A DNA stretch of 46,575 nucleotides from assembly GCA_031290515.1 (NCBI GenBank), contig JAITNK010000020.1, forward strand, positions 1-46,575, given 5' to 3'. This DNA is from Oscillospiraceae bacterium. GTDB taxonomy: Bacteria > Bacillota > Clostridia > Oscillospirales > Oscillospiraceae. The translations under genes were made by a program, and so were the position numbers. The notes under the pieces are model-generated. The model was not told where the DNA came from. It saw only the letters and a program-made list of their open reading frames with translations, and did no database searches. Of this stretch, positions 7,363 to 15,845 are shown piece after piece; the stretch's first letter is position 1, and the number at the start of each line of letters is the position of its first letter.

Positions 7363-8370
7363 ATGAAAGAATTTTCGGTGGGGAAAAACGACGGCGGGGC
7401 GAGGCTCGACCGCTTCGTGTCGAAGTGCGTGCCGCTGCTGCCGCCGTCTCTCGCGCAGAAATATATCCGGCTCGGACGCATAAAAGTCGGAGGGCGCAAG
7501 GCTCCGCGCGATACGCGGCTCGCTCCCGGCGACACTGTGCAGATGTACGTCAACGACGAATTTTTCAGCGAGGCGCGCGAGGACGCCGCATATCTGCGCG
7601 TCACAGACCCCGGGCTTGATATTGTGTACGAGGACGCGAATATCCTGCTCGTCAACAAGCCCGCGGGCGTACTGTGTCACTCCGGCGGGGGATTCGACTA
7701 CGCGACGCTTATCGCGCGGATTCAGGCGTATCTCTACGCGCGCCGCGAGTGGAACCCGCGCGGCGAGAACTCGTTCGCGCCCGCGCTGTGCAACCGCATC
7801 GACCGCAACACGCAGGGCATCGTTATCGCGGCGAAAACCGCCGAGACTCTGCGGATAGTCAACGAGAAAATCAAAACGCGCGAGATTGACAAGTACTATC
7901 TCGCCGTCGCCGAGGGAGAGCCGCGCCCGAAGTCCGGGGAACTGCGCGGGTACCTGTTCAAAGACGCGGTGAAAAATATGGTTTTCGTGTCGGACGAGCC
8001 GCGGCGAGGCGCGCAGCTTGCCGTTACCGAATACAAAACGCTCGCGTCAAAGTCCGGGCTGTCGCTGCTCGAGTGCAGACTTCACACCGGGAGAACGCAC
8101 CAAATCCGCGCGCAGCTCGCGCACATCGGCTGCCCGATTCTCGGCGACGGCAAGTACGGCAGCGAGAAATCCCGCCGTAAGTACGGCGAGAGCGGTCAGC
8201 TTCTGTGTTCCTACAAGCTCACGTTTTCGTTCCGGAGCGACGCGGGCGCGCTCGGCTATCTGAACGGCAAGACCTGCGCGCTCGGGAGCGTAGGGTTCGC
8301 GGATAAATATTTTCCGGGAATCAGTTACAGTTCTGTAACCGTTTTTCCTGAATTTGACACCGTAATTTAA
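7363..8370 (+). CDS. RluA-family pseudouridine synthase
   Basis: A 335-residue RNA pseudouridine synthase with an N-terminal S4 RNA-binding domain (residues 14-65, RLDRFVSKCVPLLPPS) and the RluA catalytic domain. Asp147 in NRIDRNTQG is the catalytic aspartate, in the family motif HRLDxxTSG, here with N in place of H. GRTHQIRAQLAHIGCPILGD is the second conserved block. It should convert specific uridines of 23S rRNA or tRNA; RluC/RluD-type specificity cannot be assigned. It begins 9 bp after the anti-sigma-like gene, whose end supplies the GGAGGGG ribosome site, so the three genes may form one transcript ending at the hairpin at 8573-8604. Confidence 0.9.
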   Translation: MKEFSVGKNDGGARLDRFVSKCVPLLPPSLAQKYIRLGRIKVGGRKAPRDTRLAPGDTVQMYVNDEFFSEAREDAAYLRVTDPGLDIVYEDANILLVNKPAGVLCHSGGGFDYATLIARIQAYLYARREWNPRGENSFAPALCNRIDRNTQGIVIAAKTAETLRIVNEKIKTREIDKYYLAVAEGEPRPKSGELRGYLFKDAVKNMVFVSDEPRRGAQLAVTEYKTLASKSGLSLLECRLHTGRTHQIRAQLAHIGCPILGDGKYGSEKSRRKYGESGQLLCSYKLTFSFRSDAGALGYLNGKTCALGSVGFADKYFPGISYSSVTVFPEFDTVI

Positions 8371-8381
8371 CCGATTTGTAG

Positions 8382-8410
8382 TTGCATTGAAATTAAATGT
8401 GTAGTATTAT
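8382..8410 (+). promoter_or_regulatory. Possible promoter of a small RNA
   Basis: TTGCAT (8382-8387), 17-nt spacer, TATTAT (8405-8410). It lies after the end of the pseudouridine synthase gene and 160 bp before a strong terminator, with no good coding frame between. Confidence 0.4.
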
Positions 8411-8416
8411 ACATCT

Positions 8417-8604
8417 GCGAGGCGGACGGAGCATTGATAAATGGCTTCCCGCTTCCATCCCCTCAAACGGCAGTCGGTGAGCGCGGCACTTATGAGTGTC
8501 ACACCCTGTCATTCTTTTCATTGTTTTCATCAGCATCCTTTCTCTATCGACGGACGTTTCGGCGTCCGGTTCGCCCCTCAACATTGTTGAGGGGCATTTT
8601 TTTT
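8417..8604 (+). ncRNA. Candidate intergenic small RNA
   Basis: The 301-bp gap 8371-8671 contains a promoter-like element, then about 150 nt without a convincing gene, then a textbook intrinsic terminator. The segment holds a small internal hairpin (CGGACG-loop-CGTCCG at about 8550-8568). It matches no RNA class I can recognise (not SRP, tmRNA or RNase P). It could equally be a long 3' untranslated region of the preceding operon. A 63-codon minus-strand frame in the same place has no ribosome site or family features. Confidence 0.35.
8573..8604 (+). terminator. Intrinsic terminator
   Basis: A perfect 10-bp stem GCCCCTCAAC-ATT-GTTGAGGGGC is followed by ATTTTTTTT. The U tract is only on the plus strand. 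Confidence 0.9.
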
Positions 8605-8671
8605 GCGCCGCGGACGCGAAAGAGCGCGGCGTTTCACCGCCGCGCTCCGCATATATCCGCGCTTTGCCGCG

Positions 8672-9169
8672 CTACTTTTTCGCGTTCGCGAACTCGTCCG
8701 CAAGCTCCATTATCTCCTCGTAGGTGTACACGACTTCACCGTCCGCGAACTGAACGACCACGCCGTAAAACGGTTCGTACGGCGGCAGCGTCAGAATGTC
8801 CGAGTACGACCTGTACCGCCCCTTGCTCGTAAACGTCGGTTTCAGAGTCATTCGCAGTTTTTTAACTCCGCTGTCGTCGAATACCGCCTTTTTTTCGCTG
8901 TATGACACCACAAATAAACGTCCGTCCGCAGTTTTCGGCATAATTCCCACCCTGTATTTTATTATCGCGCCGTCAACCGACTCAATCCAGACGTTCGTTC
9001 CCATTTCCGCCTGCTTCGCGGCGCGAGGCAGTGTGGGATATATCACAAAAACAGAAAAAAGCGCGAGTCCAACGATTACAAAGCCGATGATTGCAACGGT
9101 TCTGACCTTCTTGCCGCGCCCGTCGTTTTCGGATACTTTTCTGAATATGCGGCTAAGCAGATATTTCAT
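8672..9169 (-). CDS. Unknown single-pass membrane protein
   Basis: A 165-residue protein that I do not recognise. Residues 1-22 are basic, 23-46 form one hydrophobic segment (VAIIGFVIVGLALFSVFVIY), and the rest is a mixed beta-rich extracytoplasmic domain with an acidic C-terminal helix (EEIMELADEFANAKK). The start has a strong GGGAGGT ribosome site and a good promoter upstream, so it is a real, independently transcribed gene. Neighbours give no functional hint. Confidence 0.75.
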   Translation of the reverse strand: MKYLLSRIFRKVSENDGRGKKVRTVAIIGFVIVGLALFSVFVIYPTLPRAAKQAEMGTNVWIESVDGAIIKYRVGIMPKTADGRLFVVSYSEKKAVFDDSGVKKLRMTLKPTFTSKGRYRSYSDILTLPPYEPFYGVVVQFADGEVVYTYEEIMELADEFANAKK

Positions 9170-9222
9170 AGTAAGACCTCCCTGCTGTGGTTTTTGGGTA
9201 TTCCGCTCAGCTAAACAAGATT

Positions 9223-9251
9223 ATTTTACCATAAATTTCAACAAATTGCAA
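9223..9251 (-). promoter_or_regulatory. Promoter of the unknown membrane protein gene
   Basis: Minus strand TTGCAA (9246-9251), 17-nt spacer, TAAAAT (9223-9228) with an extended TG. The gap 9170-9472 otherwise holds only this promoter and the one at 9416-9444. Confidence 0.6.
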
Positions 9252-9415
9252 TAGTGAGTTCCCACAATCTTTTGCGTTCGCGTTTTTGCGGTTATCGCCG
9301 TACCGCAACGCATTTTCGAGATTGCACCGTTATAAATACTGTGCATACTGCACAAATCAGGCATTTTGACTCTGCTGAAGAATTATATAATATGCCTAAT
9401 GCTTTCACCGCGAGG

Positions 9416-9444
9416 TTGACTATCGCGGCACAATGATATATACT
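9416..9444 (+). promoter_or_regulatory. Promoter of the SLOG-family gene
   Basis: TTGACT (9416-9421), 17-nt spacer, TATACT (9439-9444), about 30 bp before the ATG at 9473, which has the ribosome site GGGGGGAGG. Confidence 0.75.
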
Positions 9445-9472
9445 GTGCGGAAGCGGGGGGAGGCGTCTGAAA

Positions 9473-9985
9473 ATGGAAATAAATATCGCGGAGCGTCCGG
9501 TTACCTGCTGTTTTTCGGGTTATCGTCCGGAGAAGCTGCCGTGGACTTTTGACGAGGACGACCCGCGCTGCGAGGAACTTAAGCGCAAAATCGCGGACGT
9601 TATAGAGTCGCTGTACGATTCGGGCGTGCGCAAATTCGTCTGCGGTATGGCGCGCGGAGCCGATATGTACTTCGCGGAAGCCGTAATCGCGCTGCGCGAG
9701 ACGCGCGCCGGAGTGACGCTCGAAGCCGCGATTCCCTGCGAGGAGCAGGCGGCGCGGTGGAGCGAGCGCGAGCGTGCGCGGTACTTCCGGCTTCTGTCGC
9801 AGTGCGACACGGAGACTTTCGTCTCGCGGCGGTACACAGACGACTGTATGCGCCGCCGCAACCGCTATATGGCGGACAAGTCGAGCGTTATTATCACCGT
9901 GTTCGACGGCAAGGTCGGCGGCACGATGTACACCCGCGCTTACGCCGCGCGCCGGGGACTCGAGGTCATCGACCTCAAGCCGTAG
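9473..9985 (+). CDS. SLOG-family protein, YpsA-like (DUF1273)
   Basis: A 170-residue Rossmann-like protein of the YpsA/DUF1273 group within the SLOG superfamily, which is predicted to bind nucleotides or nucleotide-derived ligands. The N-terminal CCFSGYRPEKLPW block, the central FVCGMARGADMYFAEAV (glycine-rich ligand loop) and the C-terminal VGGTMYTRAYAARRG are characteristic. In Bacillus subtilis YpsA has been linked to cell division and stress; the role here is not known. It is a single-gene unit with its own strong promoter and ends 2 bp from the convergent rlmD. Confidence 0.85.
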   Translation: MEINIAERPVTCCFSGYRPEKLPWTFDEDDPRCEELKRKIADVIESLYDSGVRKFVCGMARGADMYFAEAVIALRETRAGVTLEAAIPCEEQAARWSERERARYFRLLSQCDTETFVSRRYTDDCMRRRNRYMADKSSVIITVFDGKVGGTMYTRAYAARRGLEVIDLKP

Positions 9986-9987
9986 CG

Positions 9988-11307
9988 TCAGCGTTCAAGC
10001 AGCGCGGCGCACTCGATATGCGCGGTGCGCGGGAACATATCGAACATCTTGACGTTACGGAGCGAAAATCCGCGCTCCGCGAACAGTTTTACATCCCGCG
10101 CGAGCGTTGCGGGGTCGCAGGAAACATAGACGACGCGTCCGGTCATCGCGGCAATCTCCGCGACCGTGCCGGGCGCGAGTCCCTTGCGCGGCGGATCGAC
10201 GACTACGGTTTTCGGCGGGATTCGCTCGCCAGCGAACCGTGCGGCGGCGTCTTCCGCGTCCGCGCAGACGAACGCGGCGTTCGCCGCGCCGTTGCGCTCC
10301 GCGTTTTCCCGCGCGTTGAGCACAGCTTCCGGTACGATTTCGGCTCCGTAAACCGACGCGCCGGATTTCGCGAGCGCGAGCGTGATAGTTCCCGCGCCGC
10401 AGTACATATCGAGCGCGGTATCGCCCGGGCGCAGGTCGGCGAACGCGACCGCGCAGTCATAAAGCCGCTCCGCCTGGAGCCGGTTCACCTGATAAAACGC
10501 GGTAGGCGACAGCCGGAACACGCTGCCGCACAGTGTGTCCTCGAAGTAATCCGCGCCGTACAGTACGGAAAATCCTCCCGCGAGCGCGACGTTCGACTCG
10601 CCGCGGCTTACGCACAGCATAACGCTCGTCGCGCCCGGCACATATTCGCGCACCGCGGCGGTGAATTCGGCGGTGTTCCGCGGCTTGTTCCGCGCCTCGA
10701 GTACGACCTGAACGCCGCGCTCGCCGCTCCTGACGAACAGCCGGCGCGCCGAAGCGTCGCCGTGTTTGTCCGACCAGGCGCGCAGAGCTTCGGCGGCGGA
10801 GTTCGCCGCGCCGGATTGCAGCAGACAGCGTTCGCACGGTACTATGTCGTGACTGTTTTTGCGGTAAAACCCGGTTACGCATTCGCCGGAAGCCGTTTTG
10901 CCGACCTCGAACACCGCCTTGTTGCGGTACTTCTCAGTCAGCGGAGACGGATTGACGGCGGCAAGCTCCGGCTCCGCGCCCGCGAACTTGCGGAACGCGT
11001 CCGCGACACGCGTGCGCTTGGCGCGAAGCTCCTCGGCGTACGACATATGCCCGAAGTCGCAGCCGCCGCACTTTCCGTAAACCGGACACAGCGGAACGAT
11101 ACGCTCGGCGGACGCTTCAAGTACCGCTTCGACCTTTGCGAACGCGGCGTTTTTTCCTGTTTTGAGTATCCGCGCCGAAACGGTTTCTCCGGAAACCGCG
11201 CCCTTAATGAACACGACGCGTCCGTCCGCCCGCGCGACGCCCTGCCCCTCGGACGAGTAGCCGCCGGTTGTGAGCGTCAGTATATCGTTTTTTTGAAGCT
11301 CCGCCAT
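9988..11307 (-). CDS. rlmD: 23S rRNA (uracil-5-)-methyltransferase, RlmD/RlmCD family
   Basis: The 439-residue enzyme methylates a uracil of 23S rRNA with S-adenosylmethionine. It has an N-terminal TRAM RNA-binding domain (about 1-57), a [4Fe-4S] ligand set (Cys74, Cys80, Cys83 in CPVYGKCGGC, plus the CERC at 158-161), and a C-terminal Rossmann methyltransferase with LDMYCGAGTITLALA, DPPRKGL and the catalytic loop YVSCDPATLARD. ATG 11307 is chosen because AAAGGAAA precedes it; a start 10 codons earlier is possible. In Gram-positive bacteria one such protein can modify both U747 and U1939, so exact specificity is uncertain. Confidence 0.9.
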   Translation of the reverse strand: MAELQKNDILTLTTGGYSSEGQGVARADGRVVFIKGAVSGETVSARILKTGKNAAFAKVEAVLEASAERIVPLCPVYGKCGGCDFGHMSYAEELRAKRTRVADAFRKFAGAEPELAAVNPSPLTEKYRNKAVFEVGKTASGECVTGFYRKNSHDIVPCERCLLQSGAANSAAEALRAWSDKHGDASARRLFVRSGERGVQVVLEARNKPRNTAEFTAAVREYVPGATSVMLCVSRGESNVALAGGFSVLYGADYFEDTLCGSVFRLSPTAFYQVNRLQAERLYDCAVAFADLRPGDTALDMYCGAGTITLALAKSGASVYGAEIVPEAVLNARENAERNGAANAAFVCADAEDAAARFAGERIPPKTVVVDPPRKGLAPGTVAEIAAMTGRVVYVSCDPATLARDVKLFAERGFSLRNVKMFDMFPRTAHIECAALLER

Positions 11308-11384
11308 ATGCGTTTCCTTTGCGGGCGTCTGTGACATTTATTTTGAACGATAACCACAGGCACTTTGTGTGATGGGGGAAAGGC

Positions 11385-11462
11385 TCCGCGACCGCAGACG
11401 CGTTCCCCGTGCGAGCTTGCGAGGCACAGAGCGACGGAAGGCTCCGCCGACCGAGCGGACAA
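11385..11462 (-). repeat. Dispersed repeat family A copy
   Basis: One inverted copy of the roughly 75-bp repeat seen at 1-95, recognised by GCAGACGCGTTCCCCGTGCG and CGCCGACCGAGCGG. It lies between rlmD and the sirtuin gene, directly upstream of a possible extended -10 (TGATAAAAT, 11464-11472) for the sirtuin. Confidence 0.8.
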
Positions 11463-11502
11463 ATGATAAAATGAATAAACAAATCGTAAGGAGCATAATT
11501 CA

Positions 11503-12279
11503 ATGCCGAATCAAACAGAAATTCTTGCGGAAATCCTGCGCGGCGGCGGCATAGTGTTTTTCGGCGGAGCCGGAGTCTCGACGGAGAGCGGCATTCCCGA
11601 CTTCCGGAGCGAAACCGGACTGTACTCCGCGCGCGAGGTATACGGATACCCGCCGGAGGAACTGCTGTCGCACACGTTTTTCAAACAGCGCGCCGAACTG
11701 TTTTTCCGCTATTACAGGGAAAATCTCGTCGCGCTCTCGGCGAAGCCGAACAGGGCGCATCTCGCGCTCGCGCAGCTCGAGTCGCGCGGACTGCTCGACG
11801 CGGTGGTCACGCAGAACATTGACGGACTGCACCAGGCGGCGGGGAGCCGCACCGTGTACGAGCTGCACGGCTCGAACCTGCGGCAGTACTGCGAGCGTTG
11901 CGGCAAGAAGTTTACGCTCGAATATGTGATGCGGTCGCCGGACGCGGTACCCAAGTGCGACGGGCATATCGGCAAAGGCGCGTCCGGTCGGGACAACGGC
12001 AAATGCGGCGGAACGGTAAGACCGGATGTCGTGCTGTACGAGGAGGGGCTTGACGACGAAACGGTGTCGAACGCCGTCCGCGCAATATCGCGGGCGAGGA
12101 CGCTTATCGTCGGCGGCACGTCGCTCGCGGTGTATCCCGCGGCGGGACTTCTGCGCTATTTTAAGGGCGGAAAGCTCGTGCTTATCAATAAATCCGCGAC
12201 TTCGTACGACGATAAGGCGGACTTGCTGATCCGAGAGCCGATCGGCGAAACGCTCGGCGCGGCGGCGGAGCTGCTTTAG
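11503..12279 (+). CDS. NAD-dependent protein deacylase (sirtuin)
   Basis: A 258-residue SIR2 family enzyme that removes acyl groups from lysines with consumption of NAD. The NAD site GAGVSTESGIPDFRS (residues 22-36), TQNIDGLH (103-110) and the catalytic His122 (ELHGS) are intact. The zinc ribbon cysteines are Cys130, Cys133, Cys152 and Cys168. The second pair is unusual: a Gly-rich stretch of about 13 residues (GHIGKGASGRDNG) separates Cys152 from Cys168, where many bacterial sirtuins have only two residues. The start has TAAGGAG upstream. It is convergent with the SDR gene, 1 bp apart. Confidence 0.92.
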   Translation: MPNQTEILAEILRGGGIVFFGGAGVSTESGIPDFRSETGLYSAREVYGYPPEELLSHTFFKQRAELFFRYYRENLVALSAKPNRAHLALAQLESRGLLDAVVTQNIDGLHQAAGSRTVYELHGSNLRQYCERCGKKFTLEYVMRSPDAVPKCDGHIGKGASGRDNGKCGGTVRPDVVLYEEGLDDETVSNAVRAISRARTLIVGGTSLAVYPAAGLLRYFKGGKLVLINKSATSYDDKADLLIREPIGETLGAAAELL

Positions 12280-12280
12280 C

Positions 12281-12979
12281 CTAAAGTCCCCCGCCGACCT
12301 CAAGCACCTGCCCGGTGATATACTCCGCGCGGCCGGAGCAGAGGAACGCAACCGCGTCCGCAACGTCGCGCGCCGTGCCGAGCCGTCCGAGCGGCACGCG
12401 GGCGCGCAGCTCCGCGAGGTCGGACTGCCCGAAAGCGTCCGTCGTCATACCCGCTCCGATTATGCCCGGAGCGACGCAGTTGACGCGGATTCCGCTCGGC
12501 GCAAGCTCCGCCGCGAGCGACTTCGCGAGTCCGGCGACCGCAGCCTTGCTTGCCGCGTATATGCTCTCGCACGACGCGCCGCGCAGTCCCCACACGGAGG
12601 AGACTACGACAATTGCGCCGTGCTTTTCGCGCAGAAAATACGGAAGCGCGGCGCGGATTACATTGACCGCGCCGCCGAAATTTACGTCAAATACCTCGCG
12701 CCAGCGTTCCGCCGCGTCCTGAAACACGCCGTAGTCCGCGACCGCGGCGTTGCACACGAGCGCGGAAACTCCGCCGAGCCGCTCAAACATTCCGGACACG
12801 GCGGCAAAGTCGGAAACGTCCGCGCGTACGGCAACGGATCCGGTTTCCGAAGCGAGCGCGGCGGCTTCGGCTTCGCTGCGGTTAAAGTTCACCGCGACGC
12901 GATAGCCGTCCGCGGCGAGAGCGCGGCAGATTTCCGCGCCGATTCCGCGCGCCCCGCCGGTCACGAGCGCGGTTTTCAC
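12281..12979 (-). CDS. SDR family oxidoreductase (FabG-like)
   Basis: A 232-residue short-chain dehydrogenase/reductase. The cofactor loop TGGARGIG (residues 7-14) and the catalytic Ser128-Tyr141-Lys145 (YAASK) are present, with Asn100 as the fourth tetrad member. The usual NNAG motif reads CNAAV. The C-terminus ITGQVLEVGGGL is typical of FabG-type 3-oxoacyl-ACP reductases, but the neighbours are not fatty-acid genes, so the substrate is open. The start overlaps the stop of the transporter gene by 4 bp (ATGA); it is the last gene of a four-gene operon. Confidence 0.88.
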   Translation of the reverse strand: MKTALVTGGARGIGAEICRALAADGYRVAVNFNRSEAEAAALASETGSVAVRADVSDFAAVSGMFERLGGVSALVCNAAVADYGVFQDAAERWREVFDVNFGGAVNVIRAALPYFLREKHGAIVVVSSVWGLRGASCESIYAASKAAVAGLAKSLAAELAPSGIRVNCVAPGIIGAGMTTDAFGQSDLAELRARVPLGRLGTARDVADAVAFLCSGRAEYITGQVLEVGGGL

Positions 12980-13686
12980 AGCGCGGACGCGTCAGGTTTG
13001 CAGATTTTGCGCGCGAGATAGATAAACGGCGTGTCCGCGAGACTTGTGACGACGTATATCACATACGTCGCGATGATAATCTGCACAAGCATACCGCTGC
13101 TGTAGCCCTCCGCTCCGGCGAACGCGGCGGCGTTGAACAGCGTCGCGTTCACGAGCTGCGAGACGAGCGTCGAACCGTTGTTGCGGAGCCACAGCCCGCG
13201 TCGCGAGTCGCCGAACCGCCGCTCCGTAAAGCTCCACCACTTGTGATACAGCCACACGTCGAGCCGCTGCGATACGGCGTAGACGGCAAGGCTCGCGCCG
13301 ACGAGCCGCGGCTGGTTCGAGAAAATCGCGGCGATGCTCCCGCCCGCCCAGTCGTTTTCGGAGACCGTGTAGAGCAGCCACGACTGCGAGATAATCAGAA
13401 ACGCGGCGGAAGCGAACACGCCGATATACACCGCGCGCGCGGCGGCTTTTTTACCGTACAGCTCGGACAGTATGTCCGTCGCGAGAAAGGTTGACGCGAA
13501 TATGACGTTGCCGAGCGTCTGTTCCATACCGAACGCGCGGACGAGCAGCAGCACCTCGATGTTCGCGAGCAGCGTCGCAATGCACGTCCAGGCGACGAGT
13601 CCGCGCTCGCCGAAGAGCTTCGCCGAAAGCACGGTCAGCGAGAATATGACGAGTACGGACAGGACGAGCAGTAATTCGTTACGCAT
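12976..13686 (-). CDS. Queuosine precursor transporter, YhhQ/VUT family
   Basis: A 236-residue polytopic membrane protein with about six hydrophobic segments. The family block ASTFLATDILSELYGKKAAR (about residues 65-84) is diagnostic for the YhhQ (DUF165) family, which imports queuine or preQ precursors for the wobble-modified tRNA nucleoside queuosine. It lies 8 bp after the cysteine desulfurase stop and overlaps the SDR start. No queuosine biosynthesis gene is in the window, so this cell may rely on salvage, but that needs the full genome. Confidence 0.85.
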   Translation of the reverse strand: MRNELLLVLSVLVIFSLTVLSAKLFGERGLVAWTCIATLLANIEVLLLVRAFGMEQTLGNVIFASTFLATDILSELYGKKAAARAVYIGVFASAAFLIISQSWLLYTVSENDWAGGSIAAIFSNQPRLVGASLAVYAVSQRLDVWLYHKWWSFTERRFGDSRRGLWLRNNGSTLVSQLVNATLFNAAAFAGAEGYSSGMLVQIIIATYVIYVVTSLADTPFIYLARKICKPDASAL

Positions 13687-13694
13687 AAATTTTC

Positions 13695-14822
13695 CTACCT
13701 GTGAACAAGTTTTTTTGAGATTTCAAGCAGCGTTTCCGCGAAAAGCTCCGCTTCCGCCTCGGTGTTTTGTCTGCCGAAGCTGACGCGCAGCGCGCCGTCG
13801 GTAACGTCCGGCGGGAGCTTCATCGCGGTCAGAACGCGGCTTCGCTGTCCGCGTCTGCAGGCGGACGAGCGCGACAGGCAGAACCCGGCTTCTTCGAGGC
13901 AGTTCATAAGCGTTTCGCTGCGGTACCCGGGAAGCGATATGCTCAGAATGTGCGGAATACCGTCCGCGATAACAGTGAAGCGCGGGATTTCGCCGAGCTT
14001 TTCCGTGACTATACGGCGCAGCCGCGCCGCGTGGTTCATACCGTCCGCAAGCTCCGCGACCGCAAGCCCGGCGGCAGCTCCGAAAGCCATAATCGCCGGC
14101 AAAGCCTCGGTTCCGGAGCGCGCGCCCGCCTCCTGTTCGCCGCCGAAGAGAAGCGGCGGCAGAGCCGCGCCCGAAGCGCAGTAGAGCGCGCCCGCGCCCT
14201 TGACCGCGTAAATCTTGTGCGCCGAGATTGAAATCAAATCCGCGCCGAGCGATTTTACCGAAAACGGCGTCTTGCCGAAAGCCTGCACCGCGTCAACGTG
14301 AAACAGCGCGCGGGGAGCTTTTGCGCGAATCAGCTTCCCGTACTCGTACGCCGGGGAAACCGCGCCGGTCTCGTTGTTGACGAGCATCAGCGACACGAGC
14401 GTCGTGTCCGGACGGAGTGCGTCCGCGAGCGCGTCGGGGGAGACCGCGCCCGTTCGCGCCGGTTCCAGATATGTGACCTCGTACCCTAACTTTTCAAGTC
14501 GTTTGAACGCGTTCAGCACCGCCGAATGTTCCGCGAGCGACGTAATAAGATGCTTCCCGTGCCGTGAGCGAAGCTGCGCCCCGCCGAAAATCGCGAGGTT
14601 GTCCGCCTCTGTGCCGCCGGAGGTGAACACGATATTTTCAGGCTTCGCGCCGAGCGCGTCGGCGACGCTTTTCCTCGCGGCGGAAAGCTCCGCGTTCGCC
14701 GAGCGTCCGGCGGGGTGGTTGGACGACGGGTTGCCCCAGACCTCCGTCATTCCGCGAAGCGCGGCGGCGACAGCCTCCGCGCGCGGAGCCGTCGTCGCCG
14801 CGTTGTCAAAATACACGGTCAT
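13695..14822 (-). CDS. Cysteine desulfurase, NifS/IscS family
   Basis: A 375-residue pyridoxal-phosphate enzyme that takes sulfur from cysteine for Fe-S clusters or thio-modified tRNA. The PLP lysine is Lys203 in SISAHKIYAVKG, and the persulfide cysteine is Cys322 in RSSACRRGQ. NNETGAVSP and HVDAVQAFGK are conserved. No IscU or MnmA lies next to it; it is coupled instead to a PstS-like lipoprotein gene (6 bp upstream) and a queuosine-precursor transporter (8 bp downstream). A tRNA-thiolation role would fit the transporter, but that is inference. Confidence 0.92.
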   Translation of the reverse strand: MTVYFDNAATTAPRAEAVAAALRGMTEVWGNPSSNHPAGRSANAELSAARKSVADALGAKPENIVFTSGGTEADNLAIFGGAQLRSRHGKHLITSLAEHSAVLNAFKRLEKLGYEVTYLEPARTGAVSPDALADALRPDTTLVSLMLVNNETGAVSPAYEYGKLIRAKAPRALFHVDAVQAFGKTPFSVKSLGADLISISAHKIYAVKGAGALYCASGAALPPLLFGGEQEAGARSGTEALPAIMAFGAAAGLAVAELADGMNHAARLRRIVTEKLGEIPRFTVIADGIPHILSISLPGYRSETLMNCLEEAGFCLSRSSACRRGQRSRVLTAMKLPPDVTDGALRVSFGRQNTEAEAELFAETLLEISKKLVHR

Positions 14823-14828
14823 CGCCGG

Positions 14829-15806
14829 TTACGAGTTAAGCTCCGCGTAACCCTCGCGGGCGATAAGCTCCGCCGCCTGCGCGCCCGTGAGCCATTCGCA
14901 GAGAATCCGCGCGGGGGAGTCTGCGGGTTCGTCAGCTCTTATGACGGCGAAAAAGTCGTTGACGAACGGATATTCGCCGGACTTAATCGTCTCGCGGTTC
15001 GGAGCCGCGCCGTCTATCGTGAGGATTTTTACGTTGGGGTCGGGCTTCATATTCTGCACATAATACCAGACGTTGTATCCGATTGCGGAGACGCCGTTGT
15101 CGTAGGACGCGATTGCCTCGATAAGCCCGCCCATATCGGCGGAGACGAGTCCCGCCGGCGCGTTGACGAGCGGCAAATCGCGCATAACGAGCTTCGTGAA
15201 CATCGTCTGGCTGCCGGAGGTCTGCGGACGCTGATACGGCAGAATCTCGCCGGGCGTACCGCCGAGCTGCGACCAGTCGGTGTACTCGCCGGTGTATATT
15301 TTCTGAAGCTGCTCCGTCGTTAGATTTGAAATCGGGTTCGACGCGTTGACGAGGAACACGAGCGCGTCGCGCCCGATTGCGGTCATCTCGACGGAGTCGC
15401 CGAACTGTCCGAGAGTTTCCGCGGGCGGCTCGTACACTATCAGAACGTCCGCGGCGTACGCGCCGGTGTTGCCGTCGCCGGGTGCCGCCGCGAGCGCGAA
15501 GAACGCGTTATTTGTGCCGGAAAAGTTAATATACGCCGCCGCGTCCCCGCGCGGTATGCCGAGAACCGCCGCGACGACGGCTTCGCCGAGCGGTATAGTC
15601 GCCGTCGAGCCGTCAAGCCGCGGGAAGTTCTCCGCGGTGAGCAGCGTCTGAGGCGGCGCGGCGGACGGCGGCGGCGTATCCGGAGAGCCGGACGGTTCGT
15701 AGGACGCGGTCGTACCCGGGCTTGCAGCGGGATTTTTCCCGGCGGAACACGCGGCGAGCGAGACGGTTACGGCGAGAGCGAGCAGCGCGCAAAGCGTTTT
15801 TTTCAT
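14829..15806 (-). CDS. PstS-like substrate-binding lipoprotein
   Basis: A 325-residue exported lipoprotein of the phosphate-binding (PBP-like) superfamily. A signal peptide of 19 residues ends in the lipobox LAAC with Cys20; a Ser/Pro/Thr-rich linker runs to about residue 55. The binding domain contains NPISNLTTEQLQKIYTGEYT and QRPQTSGSQTMF, the blocks that hold phosphate in PstS. No PstC, PstA or PstB follows, so it either serves a transporter elsewhere or has become a sensor. MKKTL at 15806 is chosen over an upstream frame start because GTGAGGT precedes it and the signal peptide begins there. It heads the operon with iscS-type, yhhQ-type and SDR genes. Confidence 0.85.
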   Translation of the reverse strand: MKKTLCALLALAVTVSLAACSAGKNPAASPGTTASYEPSGSPDTPPPSAAPPQTLLTAENFPRLDGSTATIPLGEAVVAAVLGIPRGDAAAYINFSGTNNAFFALAAAPGDGNTGAYAADVLIVYEPPAETLGQFGDSVEMTAIGRDALVFLVNASNPISNLTTEQLQKIYTGEYTDWSQLGGTPGEILPYQRPQTSGSQTMFTKLVMRDLPLVNAPAGLVSADMGGLIEAIASYDNGVSAIGYNVWYYVQNMKPDPNVKILTIDGAAPNRETIKSGEYPFVNDFFAVIRADEPADSPARILCEWLTGAQAAELIAREGYAELNS

Positions 15807-15845
15807 CGGAAACCTCACTTTCGGGCAGTAGTTGCGGAACGCCAT

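Noticed and set aside
8393-8584. 63-codon minus-strand small protein
   Set aside because: It has no convincing ribosome site, covers a terminator hairpin and lies opposite the candidate small RNA.
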